Positions 56,397 through 64,000 of a stretch of DNA of 64,000 bases are shown here, piece after piece. The stretch comes from Zeimonas sediminis. GTDB taxonomy: Bacteria > Pseudomonadota > Gammaproteobacteria > Burkholderiales > Burkholderiaceae_E. The stretch spans positions 62,001 through 126,000 of the forward strand of contig NZ_JAMQYE010000002.1 in assembly GCF_023721795.1 (NCBI RefSeq). Direction: 5' to 3'. The notes under the pieces are model-generated. The model was not told the DNA's origin and searched no databases. It saw only the letters and a list, made by a program, of their open reading frames with translations. Made by a program: the position numbers and the translations under genes. Each line of letters begins with the position of its first letter. Within the stretch, counting starts at the first letter, position 1.

Positions 56397-58113
56397 GGCG
56401 CGCCTCGTCGAAAGCCGACAGGTCGAAGGCAACGCCCTGCTCGCGCAGCGCCTCCAGGCACTGCGGCACGTTCCCGCAACCGCAGAACCAGCCGCCCTCG
56501 CCCGCGCCGCGCCGGTGCCGGAACAGCGGCTGCATCAGAACCTTGCCGCCCTCCATGCCGGTGAGCTCGGCGATCTCGACGATGCGCCGGCTGCCATCCG
56601 GCAACCGCGCCTGGTGCACGACGATGTCCACGGCCGACGCGACCTGCTCGCGGATCGCCGCCACCGGCATGTCGACCCCCGCCATCAGCACCATGGTCTC
56701 GAGGCGCGACAGCACGTCGCGCGCGCTGTTGGCGTGCACGGTGGTCAGCGAGCCGTCGTGCCCGGTGTTCATCGCCTGCAGCATGTCGAGCGCCTCGCCG
56801 CCGCGGCACTCGCCGACGACGATCCGGTCGGGCCGCATGCGCAGCGCGTTGCGGACCAGGTCTCGGATCGTGACCTCGCCGCGCCCCTCCACGTTCGAGG
56901 GCCGGGCCTCGAGCGCGACCAGGTGCGGATGCGCGAGCCGCAGCTCGGCGGCGTCCTCGATCGTGAGGATCCGCTCGCCGCGCGGGATCAGGTTGGACAG
57001 CAGGTTCAGCAGCGTGGTCTTGCCCGAGCCGGTGCCGCCCGACACGACGACGTTGCGGCGGTGGACCACGCATAGCTCGAGGAAATCGAGCATCGGCCGC
57101 GACATCGAGCCGATCGCAACCAGGTCCTCGGGCGAAAAGAGCCGGCGGTTGAAGCGGCGGATCGTGACCGCCGGCCCGCGCAAGGCCAGTGGGGGAATCA
57201 CCGCGTTGACCCGCGAACCGTCCGGCAGTCGCGCGTCGACCATCGGCGAGCTCTCGTCGATGCGACGGCCGACCGGCGCGACGATGCGCTCGATGGCCGC
57301 TCGCACCGCGTCGTCGCCCGAGAAGACCGCGGCGCAGCGCTCGATCAGTCCGTTACGCTCGACGAAGATCTCGTGCGCCGAATTGACCATGATCTCGCCG
57401 ATCGTGTCGTCGGCGAGCAAGGCTTCGAGCGGGCCGAGTCCGATCGCCTCGTCGAGCACCTGCTCGATCGTGCGCGCCCGGTCCATGCCTTCGGGCAGGG
57501 CGGCTTCGCCGGCGACCAGTTCGACCAGCAGCGCGCGCGCCTCGCTGCGCAACTGGGCGGGGCTCAACTGGCGGACGTCCTTGCGATGAAGGTCGATCGC
57601 CTGCAACAGCCTCCGGTGCAGGATGCGTCGCCACTCGAGTCCCTCGTCGGGGGCGCCGGCCGGTGATTCCGCAGCGAGGCCACCATCCGCCCGGTGCTCG
57701 TGGCCTTGCGCGAATTCGCCCACGGCGCGCTGTCCGCCATGCTCTGCGTCGGCCTCGCTAGTACTCGCATCCGCCGCGCCGTGTTGCGGCGGTCGGCTCC
57801 CGCCGCCCGCCCGCGACCGCTCGCGCGCCGGATGCACGGTGAGCCGGTGCCCGGCGATCAGGATCTCGTCGCGCTCGTCGAGCGGGCCGAACTCGGCGAT
57901 CCGCTCGCCGTTGACCCAGGTTCCCGCCAGCGTGCCAGCGTCGACCAGCCGGTAGCCGCGGTCGATGCGCTGCAGCTCGGCATGCGCCCGCGCCACCCGC
58001 CAGCCCGGCAGGACCACGTCGGCATCGCGTGCCCGGCCGATCCGGCACGGGAAGCGCTCGATGCGCTGGGTGCGGGTCGGCTGCCCGTCGGATTCGATGA
58101 CGAGGGTCAGCAT
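56389..58113 (-). CDS. cpaF: Tad secretion ATPase CpaF (TadA) with N-terminal FHA domain
   Basis: 574 residues. Residues about 20-95 form an FHA domain (FPCRIGRARDADVVLPGWRVARAHAEL with the GR and SR-like turn, then AGTWVNGERI). A 60-residue low-complexity linker follows, then the GspE/CpaF ATPase: IMVNSAHEIFVERNG, Walker A GGTGSGKT (359-366), the Asp box TIEDAAELRLAHPH, and Walker B-like RIVVGECRGGEALDML. A Cys-rich piece (WFCGCGNVPQC) lies near the end. FHA domains bind phosphothreonine, so assembly may be controlled by a Ser/Thr kinase. Confidence 0.93.
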   Translation of the reverse strand: MLTLVIESDGQPTRTQRIERFPCRIGRARDADVVLPGWRVARAHAELQRIDRGYRLVDAGTLAGTWVNGERIAEFGPLDERDEILIAGHRLTVHPARERSRAGGGSRPPQHGAADASTSEADAEHGGQRAVGEFAQGHEHRADGGLAAESPAGAPDEGLEWRRILHRRLLQAIDLHRKDVRQLSPAQLRSEARALLVELVAGEAALPEGMDRARTIEQVLDEAIGLGPLEALLADDTIGEIMVNSAHEIFVERNGLIERCAAVFSGDDAVRAAIERIVAPVGRRIDESSPMVDARLPDGSRVNAVIPPLALRGPAVTIRRFNRRLFSPEDLVAIGSMSRPMLDFLELCVVHRRNVVVSGGTGSGKTTLLNLLSNLIPRGERILTIEDAAELRLAHPHLVALEARPSNVEGRGEVTIRDLVRNALRMRPDRIVVGECRGGEALDMLQAMNTGHDGSLTTVHANSARDVLSRLETMVLMAGVDMPVAAIREQVASAVDIVVHQARLPDGSRRIVEIAELTGMEGGKVLMQPLFRHRRGAGEGGWFCGCGNVPQCLEALREQGVAFDLSAFDEARHA

Positions 58114-59495
58114 CAGTCGGCCATCCGTACGGTTTCGCGGGCCCGCTCGAGGCGCTCGGCGCTGCGCGCGATCTCGGCGAGGTTCGACGGCGAGTCGGCG
58201 CCGACGAAGCGCGGCGTGATGAACACGACCAGGTCGCTGCGCCGGTCGCGGAAGTTCCTCGACCGGAACAGCGGACCTAGGATAGGCAGTTCGCCCAGGC
58301 CCGGCACCCGGTCGATCGAGCGCGAGGTCTCTTCGGCAAGCAGTCCGGCGATCACCAGCGTTTCGTTCTCGCGCAGGTTCACCTCGGTTTCGGCGCGGCG
58401 CTTGAGCAGGCCGGGCACGTCCTGCACGAGAACCTCGAAGTCGACCGCCGAGATCTCGGTGGCGATCTTCGCGGCGATGACACCGGACTCGCTGGCCACC
58501 GGACTCACGTCGAACTTGACGCCGTACTCGCGAAATGCCACCGACGTGGCGCCCAGCCCGCTGGTCTGCGGGATCGGCAGCTCGCCGCCGGCCACGAAAC
58601 GCGCGGAGCCGCCGCTGCGGCAGGCGAGCCTGGGCTCGGCCAGCACGACCGCGTCGCCGTTCTGCACCATCAGGTTGATCATCGAGCCGATCGAGGTGGC
58701 GATGCCCAGCGTGGTCGCGAAAGGCGCGATGCGCGAGCGCACGTCCAGCCCCGCCTCGGCCGCCGCGCCACCGGTCCGGAAGGCCGCGCTGCGGTGCAGG
58801 TCGCCGATCAGGCCGAAGCTCGGCCCCTGCGCGCTGGCGCTCCACTTGACGCCGAGGTTCTGCATCGCGTCGCGCCGGATCTCGACCATTCTCACGTCCA
58901 TCTCGATCATTCGCTCGCGGCCCACGCGGCTCACCAGGTTCACGATCTGCGGATAGCGGCCGGCGACCTCGGCGATACGCGCGGCCTGCTCCTCGGACAC
59001 GCCCGAGCCTTCGACGACGACCTTGTCGCCGACGATCTTCGGCACCACGCCCGGCGTGTCGCCGAGCATCGCGCGCACCTCGCCGAGCAGGCGACTGGCA
59101 TCGGCGGGCACGACGCTGATCGACAGGTGTCGCTCGGCGCCGTCCTTGCCCCACAGGTACAGCGCGCTCTGGCCGGGCGCCTCGGGGATGATCAGCAGCT
59201 GGCCGCGGTCCAGCGCGCTGGCCTGCAGGACCTTGCCGTTGCCGATCGCGATGCGGCGCAACTCGCCGACCTCGAGCACGCGGACTTCGCCGACGTAGAG
59301 CTCGAGGTTCTCGGTGACCGGTTGGGCCGTGCCCTGGATGGGGCCGGCGATCGCCAGCGTCACCAGGGCCAAGCGAGCGAATGAAAGTGCCGAGGGCGCG
59401 AAGGAACTCGCCGGGTGGACAAGAGAATTCGCCAATCGCGCAAGGGAGCTCGCCAGGCACGCGAGCATCGGACGTACCGCTCGGAGACCTTTCAT
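58113..59495 (-). CDS. cpaC: Tad secretin CpaC (RcpA)
   Basis: A 460-residue outer-membrane secretin. The N-terminus is long: about 40 residues made largely of a 7-residue repeat (LASSLAR, LANSLVH, PASSFAP, SALSFAR) precede the signal-peptide-like LALVTLAIAGPIQGTAQP. The N0/BON region follows (ELYVGEVRVLEVGELRRIAIGN), then the secretin domain with EVNLRENETLVIAGLL and VPGLGELPILGPLFRS, the type II/III signature. The stop overlaps the cpaF start (TGATG). Confidence 0.92.
   Translation of the reverse strand: MKGLRAVRPMLACLASSLARLANSLVHPASSFAPSALSFARLALVTLAIAGPIQGTAQPVTENLELYVGEVRVLEVGELRRIAIGNGKVLQASALDRGQLLIIPEAPGQSALYLWGKDGAERHLSISVVPADASRLLGEVRAMLGDTPGVVPKIVGDKVVVEGSGVSEEQAARIAEVAGRYPQIVNLVSRVGRERMIEMDVRMVEIRRDAMQNLGVKWSASAQGPSFGLIGDLHRSAAFRTGGAAAEAGLDVRSRIAPFATTLGIATSIGSMINLMVQNGDAVVLAEPRLACRSGGSARFVAGGELPIPQTSGLGATSVAFREYGVKFDVSPVASESGVIAAKIATEISAVDFEVLVQDVPGLLKRRAETEVNLRENETLVIAGLLAEETSRSIDRVPGLGELPILGPLFRSRNFRDRRSDLVVFITPRFVGADSPSNLAEIARSAERLERARETVRMAD
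59377..59460 (-). repeat. Four tandem 21-base repeats in the cpaC 5' end
   Basis: Four imperfect copies of a 21-base unit (59377, 59398, 59419, 59440) of the form GCGAAGGAACTCGCC plus six bases on the plus strand. Because 21 is a multiple of three, they add heptads to the leader of the secretin without shifting the frame. Confidence 0.75.
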
Positions 59496-60574
59496 CGCAT
59501 GTCTCCCCGACGGCCGGCGCCGACGATCTCGCTCGCCGGCTGGACGGCGCGGGCCGGCGTGAGGAGCGCTCCGGCGGGCACCTGGCCCGGCACGGGCTGC
59601 GCGAGCGCCACCGGCACACCGGGAGGCACACCGATCTGGGCTGCGGCCGGATCGCCGGAGCCGGCCGCGCGCAGCGGCCCGCCCTGTCCGCCGACGATCA
59701 GCTCGGGCCCGGCGGGCTTGCGCGCAACCGCCGCCGGCCCGCGGCGGATGCCGAGCAGCGCCGACACGTCGAGCGCCTGCGCGGCGACCGGCGCGCGGTC
59801 CTCGGGATTGCGCAGCGTGGCGGTGAGCCGGCCGCTGCGCTGCGCGACGATCAGCCGCTGAGCCTGGTCGGGCTCGACCTCGACGGTGATCGACGTGAAC
59901 GGACGCCCGATGCCCGACGGATCGCCGCTCGGCGCGACCTGGCTGCCGGTGGCGAGCACCCGCAGGTCCTGCATCAGCGGCGCGGTGAGCTCGTCGCCGG
60001 GCGGGCCTCCGGCCACCGACGGCGGGCGCACGGTGAACAGCAGATCGATCCGGTCGCCTGGCTGCAGCATGCCCGACACCGAGTTGACCTCGTCGACCTG
60101 GATCGTCATCGCCCGGATGCCCTGGCGGATCCGGTTCGAGAAGTTGCCGTCGCGTGCGGGCTCGACGGCGACCGGCAGCAGCGGCTCGCCGCTTCGCATC
60201 GGCTGGGCGAGCCGCATGCCCTCGAGCTGTCCGAAGGCGTCGGGCCGCACCGAGCCGCCGGGTGCGTACTCGGCCGGCATGCTGCGCACCGCCATCGTGT
60301 CCGCATCGACCGGCGCGCCCGGCGGAAGGTCTCGCTTGGCGACGACGACCTCGACCATCGCGCGCGGCGGGTTCAGGCGCTCGCGCTCGACGGCCAGGCG
60401 CTCGGCGATGTAGCCGCGCGCTCCGCCTACCGCCAGCGCGCCGAAGGCGGCTGCGACCAGCAGCAGCACCAGCGTTCGGTTGCGCAGCAGCCTGGCGGGC
60501 CAGGCGAGCAGCCCCGCGACGCCTGGTCCCGGCGGTGAAGGCGGCGCCGACGCGCCAGTCGAGTCGATGTTCAT
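59492..60574 (-). CDS. cpaB: Tad pilus assembly protein CpaB (RcpC)
   Basis: 360 residues. One N-terminal membrane helix (TLVLLLVAAAFGALAVGGARGYI) is followed by an SAF domain: VVVAKRDLPPGAPVDADTMAVR and MRLAQPMRSGEPLLP. The RcpC-like region ITVEVEPDQAQRLIVAQRSGRL precedes a Pro/Gly-rich tail. It is an inner-membrane and periplasmic component that probably links to the secretin. It overlaps cpaC by 4 bases. Confidence 0.9.
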   Translation of the reverse strand: MNIDSTGASAPPSPPGPGVAGLLAWPARLLRNRTLVLLLVAAAFGALAVGGARGYIAERLAVERERLNPPRAMVEVVVAKRDLPPGAPVDADTMAVRSMPAEYAPGGSVRPDAFGQLEGMRLAQPMRSGEPLLPVAVEPARDGNFSNRIRQGIRAMTIQVDEVNSVSGMLQPGDRIDLLFTVRPPSVAGGPPGDELTAPLMQDLRVLATGSQVAPSGDPSGIGRPFTSITVEVEPDQAQRLIVAQRSGRLTATLRNPEDRAPVAAQALDVSALLGIRRGPAAVARKPAGPELIVGGQGGPLRAAGSGDPAAAQIGVPPGVPVALAQPVPGQVPAGALLTPARAVQPASEIVGAGRRGDMR

Positions 60575-60600
60575 CGTGCGGTCTCCGGTCGGGGCCAGGT

Positions 60601-60768
60601 TCAGGGTCGGGATACTTCGCTCGTGAAGCGCTGGTAGCGCTCGCCGAAGGCCTCGAACAGGCGCTCGATCGGGCTGTTCGGCCCGGCCGTGAGCGCCATG
60701 ACCACCAGCGCGAGCACGACCAGGTATTCGGCGAGCGATTGCCCGCGCTGCATGGACGCGGCGTTCAT
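60601..60768 (-). CDS. Flp-type prepilin, 55 residues
   Basis: MNAASMQRG is the leader and the mature part begins QSLAEYLVVLALVVMALTAG. Cleavage after Gly9 leaves Glu at +5 and Tyr at +6, the G/xxxxEY motif that defines Flp pilins. The mature 46 residues end with an amphipathic helix (IERLFEAFGERYQRF). The start overlaps the upstream gene stop as ATGA, so it is translated from the same message. It may be the pilus subunit or a minor pilin. Confidence 0.82.
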   Translation of the reverse strand: MNAASMQRGQSLAEYLVVLALVVMALTAGPNSPIERLFEAFGERYQRFTSEVSRP

Positions 60769-61466
60769 TTCGATGCCTCCATCAGGTGGATCACTAGCGC
60801 CGTGCCGCGGCCCTCGCGATGCAGGGTCATGGCCAGCTCGGCGCGCTTGCCGGTGAAATGGCGGCTGCGCTCGGCCGCCGGATCGGGGTCGGCGCGCCGG
60901 CCTTCGGTGCGGGGCCTGAGTCCGAGCGATGCGGCCCGCGCTGTGACCGAGCGATCGGCGGCATCGAGCGGCAACGGCGTCCAGGCGACGACCGTGCGGC
61001 CGGGCGAATCGCCGCCGCTGGCGACATCGGAGAGCGTCGTGGCCGCGGGCGGCAGCAGGCGATGGGCGAGAGACTCGGTACGCGGCTCCGCGCCGAGCTG
61101 CCAGCCGACCAGGTAGCCCTCGCTGCCACCCTTTTCGGTGGCTCGCAACTGCAGCGCGCGGATGCCGTTTCGATCGACGCGGGACAGATTGCGCCAGGGA
61201 CCCTCCTCGTCGCGCCTGAGCATGGCCCGGGGGTCCTTCCACGCCTGCGCAACCGCGCTCAGCGCGACCTCGGGCTCGACGTCGGCCCGCACCACCCGCA
61301 GCACCGCGGCGTGACCGGCGATCGTGAGCGGAATCGGGGCCGACACGAACTGCAGCGGCAGGCGATCGAGCGGGTCGACGCCGGCGGCTTCGCCTTGCGG
61401 CGCCATGCCGACCAGGGCGGCGAAGCCGCCGAGCAGCGCGATCATCGCGGTGGTGGCGCGGGTCAT
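60765..61466 (-). CDS. Unrecognised exported protein of the Tad locus
   Basis: 233 residues, not recognised. Residues 1-27 look like a signal peptide (ATTAMIALLGGFAALVGMAPQGEAAG). The rest is a soluble, mixed alpha/beta-looking domain with few cysteines: DRLPLQFVSAPIPLTIAGHAAVLRVVRAD, WKDPRAMLRRDEEGPWRN, and a C-terminal strand pair ELAMTLHREGRGTALVIHLMEA. It overlaps both neighbours by 4 bases, so it is an integral part of the Tad transcript. It is probably periplasmic. Confidence 0.75.
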   Translation of the reverse strand: MTRATTAMIALLGGFAALVGMAPQGEAAGVDPLDRLPLQFVSAPIPLTIAGHAAVLRVVRADVEPEVALSAVAQAWKDPRAMLRRDEEGPWRNLSRVDRNGIRALQLRATEKGGSEGYLVGWQLGAEPRTESLAHRLLPPAATTLSDVASGGDSPGRTVVAWTPLPLDAADRSVTARAASLGLRPRTEGRRADPDPAAERSRHFTGKRAELAMTLHREGRGTALVIHLMEASK

Positions 61467-62485
61467 GGCTGGCCCAGCCTGTCGGCGGGAATCGCGTCGG
61501 GATCCGCCTGGTGATAGCGGAACTCGCCCGCCTGGGGCTCGAGCCCGATCGCGCCCATCAGGTCGATCGACCAGCGTGTGAGCTGGTAGCCGATGCGCAG
61601 CCGGCTCTCGCGCAACGTGTCGAGCCGCGAGCCGGCGTCGGTGCGGATCGCGACGCTGGCAGGCCCGCCGGAGGGGCCCGACGCGGCCCAGGCATCGGAC
61701 AGGATCGCGGTGCGCGCGCGCATCGTGACTGCCAGCGGATCGAGCCTTGCGAAGCCGATGTTGCCGGCATGCGACGGCGCGACCGCAACCTGCACCCTGG
61801 CGTCGTACAGGCCGCCTTCGATCGCGAGCCCGAAACGCGCGGGCCCGGCAAGTCGGTCGAGGATTTCCGCCGCGCCGGCGCCCGGCACGCCGGGATCGAA
61901 GGGCAAGGAGCCGCCGCCGTTGTCGGCGCCCCCGCCGCTCCCGCCGATCGGCCCGGTGAGGCCCCGGAAGTCGACCGACGCGGCGCGGCCCAGCGCGGTG
62001 CCCAGGCCGGCATCGAAGCGCTGCGGCGAAGCGGCGGCGCCGACTTGCGCCAGGTTCTCGAGCAGCGGCCGGCCGGCTCGGTCCTGCCAGAGCGGATGGC
62101 GGTCCAGGCCCTGCGGACCGGTGGCGCCAGGCGCGGAACCCGTGGACGACGCCCCGCCCGATGCACCCGCAAGGGCGGTTACCCGCTCGCCGCTGAGGAT
62201 CGCCCGGTCGGGCCGCGCGAAGTGCCGCACCCGCAAGGCCTCGACGATCCAGCCGGAACGGGCCGGGTCGGCGCAGTCGGCGGGACGCGCGGCGCACTCG
62301 AACGCGAAGGCGCGCGACGCCGCCACGCCGGCCGACTGGATCGTCTGGTACTTGCCGAGCAGCACGACCAGCACCGCGATCGGCACCAGCGCGATCGCGA
62401 CCACCAGGGTCTCGACCAGGGCCTGGCCCCGGGCGCGCCGGTCGCCGCCGGCGAACGGTCGAGCGCGAAGTGGTTCAGCGCACAT
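61463..62485 (-). CDS. TadE/F-like membrane-anchored pseudopilin
   Basis: 340 residues. RRARGQALVETLVVAIALVPIAVLVVLLG gives a prepilin-like site (after Gly, Glu at +5, Thr at +6) and a helix. The periplasmic part begins QTIQSAGVAASRAFAFECAA and has a Cys pair, then a Gly/Ser-rich middle and a C-terminal region predicted mostly strand. The start overlaps the TadG-like gene by 11 bases. Confidence 0.75.
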   Translation of the reverse strand: MCAEPLRARPFAGGDRRARGQALVETLVVAIALVPIAVLVVLLGKYQTIQSAGVAASRAFAFECAARPADCADPARSGWIVEALRVRHFARPDRAILSGERVTALAGASGGASSTGSAPGATGPQGLDRHPLWQDRAGRPLLENLAQVGAAASPQRFDAGLGTALGRAASVDFRGLTGPIGGSGGGADNGGGSLPFDPGVPGAGAAEILDRLAGPARFGLAIEGGLYDARVQVAVAPSHAGNIGFARLDPLAVTMRARTAILSDAWAASGPSGGPASVAIRTDAGSRLDTLRESRLRIGYQLTRWSIDLMGAIGLEPQAGEFRYHQADPDAIPADRLGQP

Positions 62486-63857
62486 AGGCCGCCGCCGCCG
62501 CGCGTTCCGCGCCAGAAGGTTCCACCAGCCGGACCTGCCAGTACGGGCTGTACAGGCTCGCGTACTCGATGCGCTCGGGCGCGCCGGGCGGCCTGCGGAA
62601 ATAGGTCTCGGCCGCGGACAGCGACCAGATCCGGCCGCCCGCGTAGCGCTCGAACAGCCGCAGCCGGCCGGTGCCGAGGTTCAGCGCATTGGCGGTGCGC
62701 ACCGTGTTGCCTTCGACGCGGGCCAGCACCGCAACCCGCGTGACCGGGAATCGCGGGTTGTCGAGCGCCGAGTAGTTCAGGTCGCGCACCCGTGCGATGC
62801 CGTCGTAATCGTGAAAGCCACGATAGCCGCGGCCCGAGATGCCGAAGGCGGCCAGCAACGCGGCGCCGCCGTTGTCGTCGGCGTCGCCGGGATAGGCGAG
62901 CAGCCACTGGACCGGGTCGTCATTGGTGGCCTCGGCCGCCCCCCAGCCGAGCTGGATGCTCTCGCGGTCGCGGCAGCTGCCGAAGATGAAGCCGCGGCGG
63001 CGCCAGTCGTGGATCGAGCCGGTGTCCGCTGACTCCCAGCGATCCAGGCTGCTCATCACCGTGCCGCCGCGCTTGCGGTACCAGTGGAACCACTTGTCGA
63101 AGTCCAGCGTGGTGCCTGCGCAGCTGGACGGCATCAGCAGCAGCCGCAGGTCGAGCCCGCGCGGGCCCGAAGTGAACGGATCGAGCGCGTCGAGCACCAC
63201 TTTCTGCAGGCGCTCGCGATCGGCGTCGGTGTCCCAGCGGCGGGTGAAGCGCTCGTAGCCGCCGGCATCGGTCATCGCGAACGCGAAGAAGCGCGGATCG
63301 TTGGCGCGAGCGATCTCGTTGGCGACCGCGCCCATGCCGAAGGTATCGGCCGAGCGGTGCAGCAGCGCCTGGCTGCGCAGCAGCAGCTGCTTGTAGCCGG
63401 TCAGCGGATCGGCGCGCCAGCCGATTTCGTCGGAAGCCGCACGCTCGGTCATTTCGCGCGCGTTGGCCGCAATCGACGCCGCCGCGGAGATCACCGTGGC
63501 CACCGGCGGATAGGCCGCGGCCAACACGCTGGCGTTGGCGGTGAAGCGCTCGAAGTACTTGGCCCAGGAGGTCATGGTGACCGCCTGGGCCACAGCGACC
63601 TCCTGGGCGACGATCGCGCGGTTCGAGTAGGCGTGGAAGTTCAGCACCCGCGCCCGCCACAGCGCGGCGCTCCAGGCGGCTGCGTCGGCCGCGTTGTCGA
63701 GCCGCTGGCGCGTGCCGAGCGCCTGCCCGGTGGAGAACAGGAAGAACAGCCCGAGCACCGCGGCGAAGAGCAGCACCAGTCCGAGGACCAGTGCCTGGCC
63801 GCTCTGCCGTTCCGGCAAGCGTGCGACGCAGGCGAAGGACATGGCTCGGGCGTTCAT
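62475..63857 (-). CDS. TadG-like Flp pilus assembly protein
   Basis: 460 residues. The N-terminal motif is RQSGQALVLGLVLLFAAVLGLFFLFSTGQA, a TadE/G-like helix (PF13400) lacking the Glu at +5. TRQRLDNAADAAAWSAALWRARVLNF is the conserved segment after the helix in this family. A large periplasmic domain follows, with several Cys, Trp and Tyr residues. It is probably anchored in the inner membrane. It heads the visible complete genes of the Tad transcript. Confidence 0.82.
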   Translation of the reverse strand: MNARAMSFACVARLPERQSGQALVLGLVLLFAAVLGLFFLFSTGQALGTRQRLDNAADAAAWSAALWRARVLNFHAYSNRAIVAQEVAVAQAVTMTSWAKYFERFTANASVLAAAYPPVATVISAAASIAANAREMTERAASDEIGWRADPLTGYKQLLLRSQALLHRSADTFGMGAVANEIARANDPRFFAFAMTDAGGYERFTRRWDTDADRERLQKVVLDALDPFTSGPRGLDLRLLLMPSSCAGTTLDFDKWFHWYRKRGGTVMSSLDRWESADTGSIHDWRRRGFIFGSCRDRESIQLGWGAAEATNDDPVQWLLAYPGDADDNGGAALLAAFGISGRGYRGFHDYDGIARVRDLNYSALDNPRFPVTRVAVLARVEGNTVRTANALNLGTGRLRLFERYAGGRIWSLSAAETYFRRPPGAPERIEYASLYSPYWQVRLVEPSGAERAAAAAYVR

Positions 63858-63878
63858 GGCAGTGATGCTCGCCCGGGC

Positions 63879-64000
63879 TCAGCGATTGCCGAGGTTGTAG
63901 TTGTCCAGCCCCTTGCGCTGGTTCGCGTTGTTGGCCGCGGTGTTGGCGTTCGCCTGCGCGCCGGCGATCGCGGCGTTCGCGTCCTGCCCGGACATCTCGA
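63879..64000 (-). CDS. C-terminal fragment of an Asn/Ala-rich protein, cut by window edge
   Basis: The minus strand is open from the right edge to a TGA at 63879-63881. The last 38 residues begin MSGQDANAAIAGAQANANTA and end KGLDNYNLGNR. Asn and Ala dominate. It precedes the TadG-like gene by 21 bases on the same strand, so it is probably another Tad gene. The ATG at 63995 could in principle be a start of a tiny protein, but an internal Met is more likely. Function unknown. Confidence 0.6.
   Translation of the reverse strand, partial: EMSGQDANAAIAGAQANANTAANNANQRKGLDNYNLGNR

Overview
This 64 kb window is chromosomal DNA from a very GC-rich (about 70% by eye) betaproteobacterium, most likely Burkholderiales. 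The evidence is the glnA-DUF4124-ntrB-ntrC block, a complete N-type ATPase operon in the order atpD-C-Q-R-B-E-F-A-G, separate relA and spoT genes, a class I PHA synthase, and many 1 to 8 base gene overlaps. I see no phage, insertion sequence, integrase or CRISPR array. Nearly all of the window is core housekeeping DNA plus one accessory-type locus, a Tad (Flp) pilus cluster that fills the right 12 kb.

Layout. Bases 1-8175: a plus-strand run for uptake and deacylation of an acylated peptide or amino acid (cyclase-family hydrolase, five-part Dpp/Opp-type ABC transporter, N-formylglutamate amidohydrolase-like and aspartoacylase-like enzymes). It is followed by a DUF808 membrane protein and, convergently, nudC. 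Bases 10148-17053: the N-ATPase operon on the minus strand with its own sigma70 promoter. A tRNA-Ala/tRNA-Glu unit with promoter and intrinsic terminator lies just upstream. Bases 17443-25669: folD, a 436-base spacer holding a long hairpin element, oligopeptidase A, a DUF4124/glutaredoxin-like protein, an ackA-phaC pair and exonuclease III. Bases 25673-30474: the nitrogen control block (ntrC, ntrB, DUF4124 gene, glnA), with a sigma54 promoter and a perfect NtrC site upstream of glnA. Bases 30901-37228: acyl-CoA ligase, then a kinase-PP2C-rph-rdgB-hemW operon. Bases 37308-43017: yicC, gmk, rpoZ, spoT and a HAD-UbiA fusion. Bases 43033-51384: greB, a small unknown protein, pmbA, darP, mog, relA, mtfA and galU, with a 639-base spacer between mog and relA that contains two large hairpin elements. 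Bases 51585-52056: a DUF2442/DUF4160 pair. Bases 52098-64000: the Tad locus, transcribed leftward and cut by the right edge.

How the genes work together. Nitrogen status is read by NtrB/NtrC and acts on glnA through the mapped site. SpoT (RFKD motif, intact HD site) and RelA (EYDD motif, degenerate HD region) form the usual two-enzyme ppGpp system. The Tad genes supply a Flp-like pilin, pseudopilins, a secretin, an FHA-tagged ATPase and two inner-membrane platform proteins.

The most novel-looking signal is a family of three 190-295 base intergenic hairpin elements (18311-18605, 46578-46787, 46971-47158). They share a 43-base core whose stems vary by compensatory changes while the unpaired AACTC and GACAG blocks stay constant. 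Other points of interest are an in-frame DUF192-TPR run-through with an internal Shine-Dalgarno, an FHA-CpaF fusion, 21-base repeats at the secretin N-terminus, and a recurring pattern of -10 boxes placed 6-10 bases before start codons, which suggests many leaderless mRNAs.
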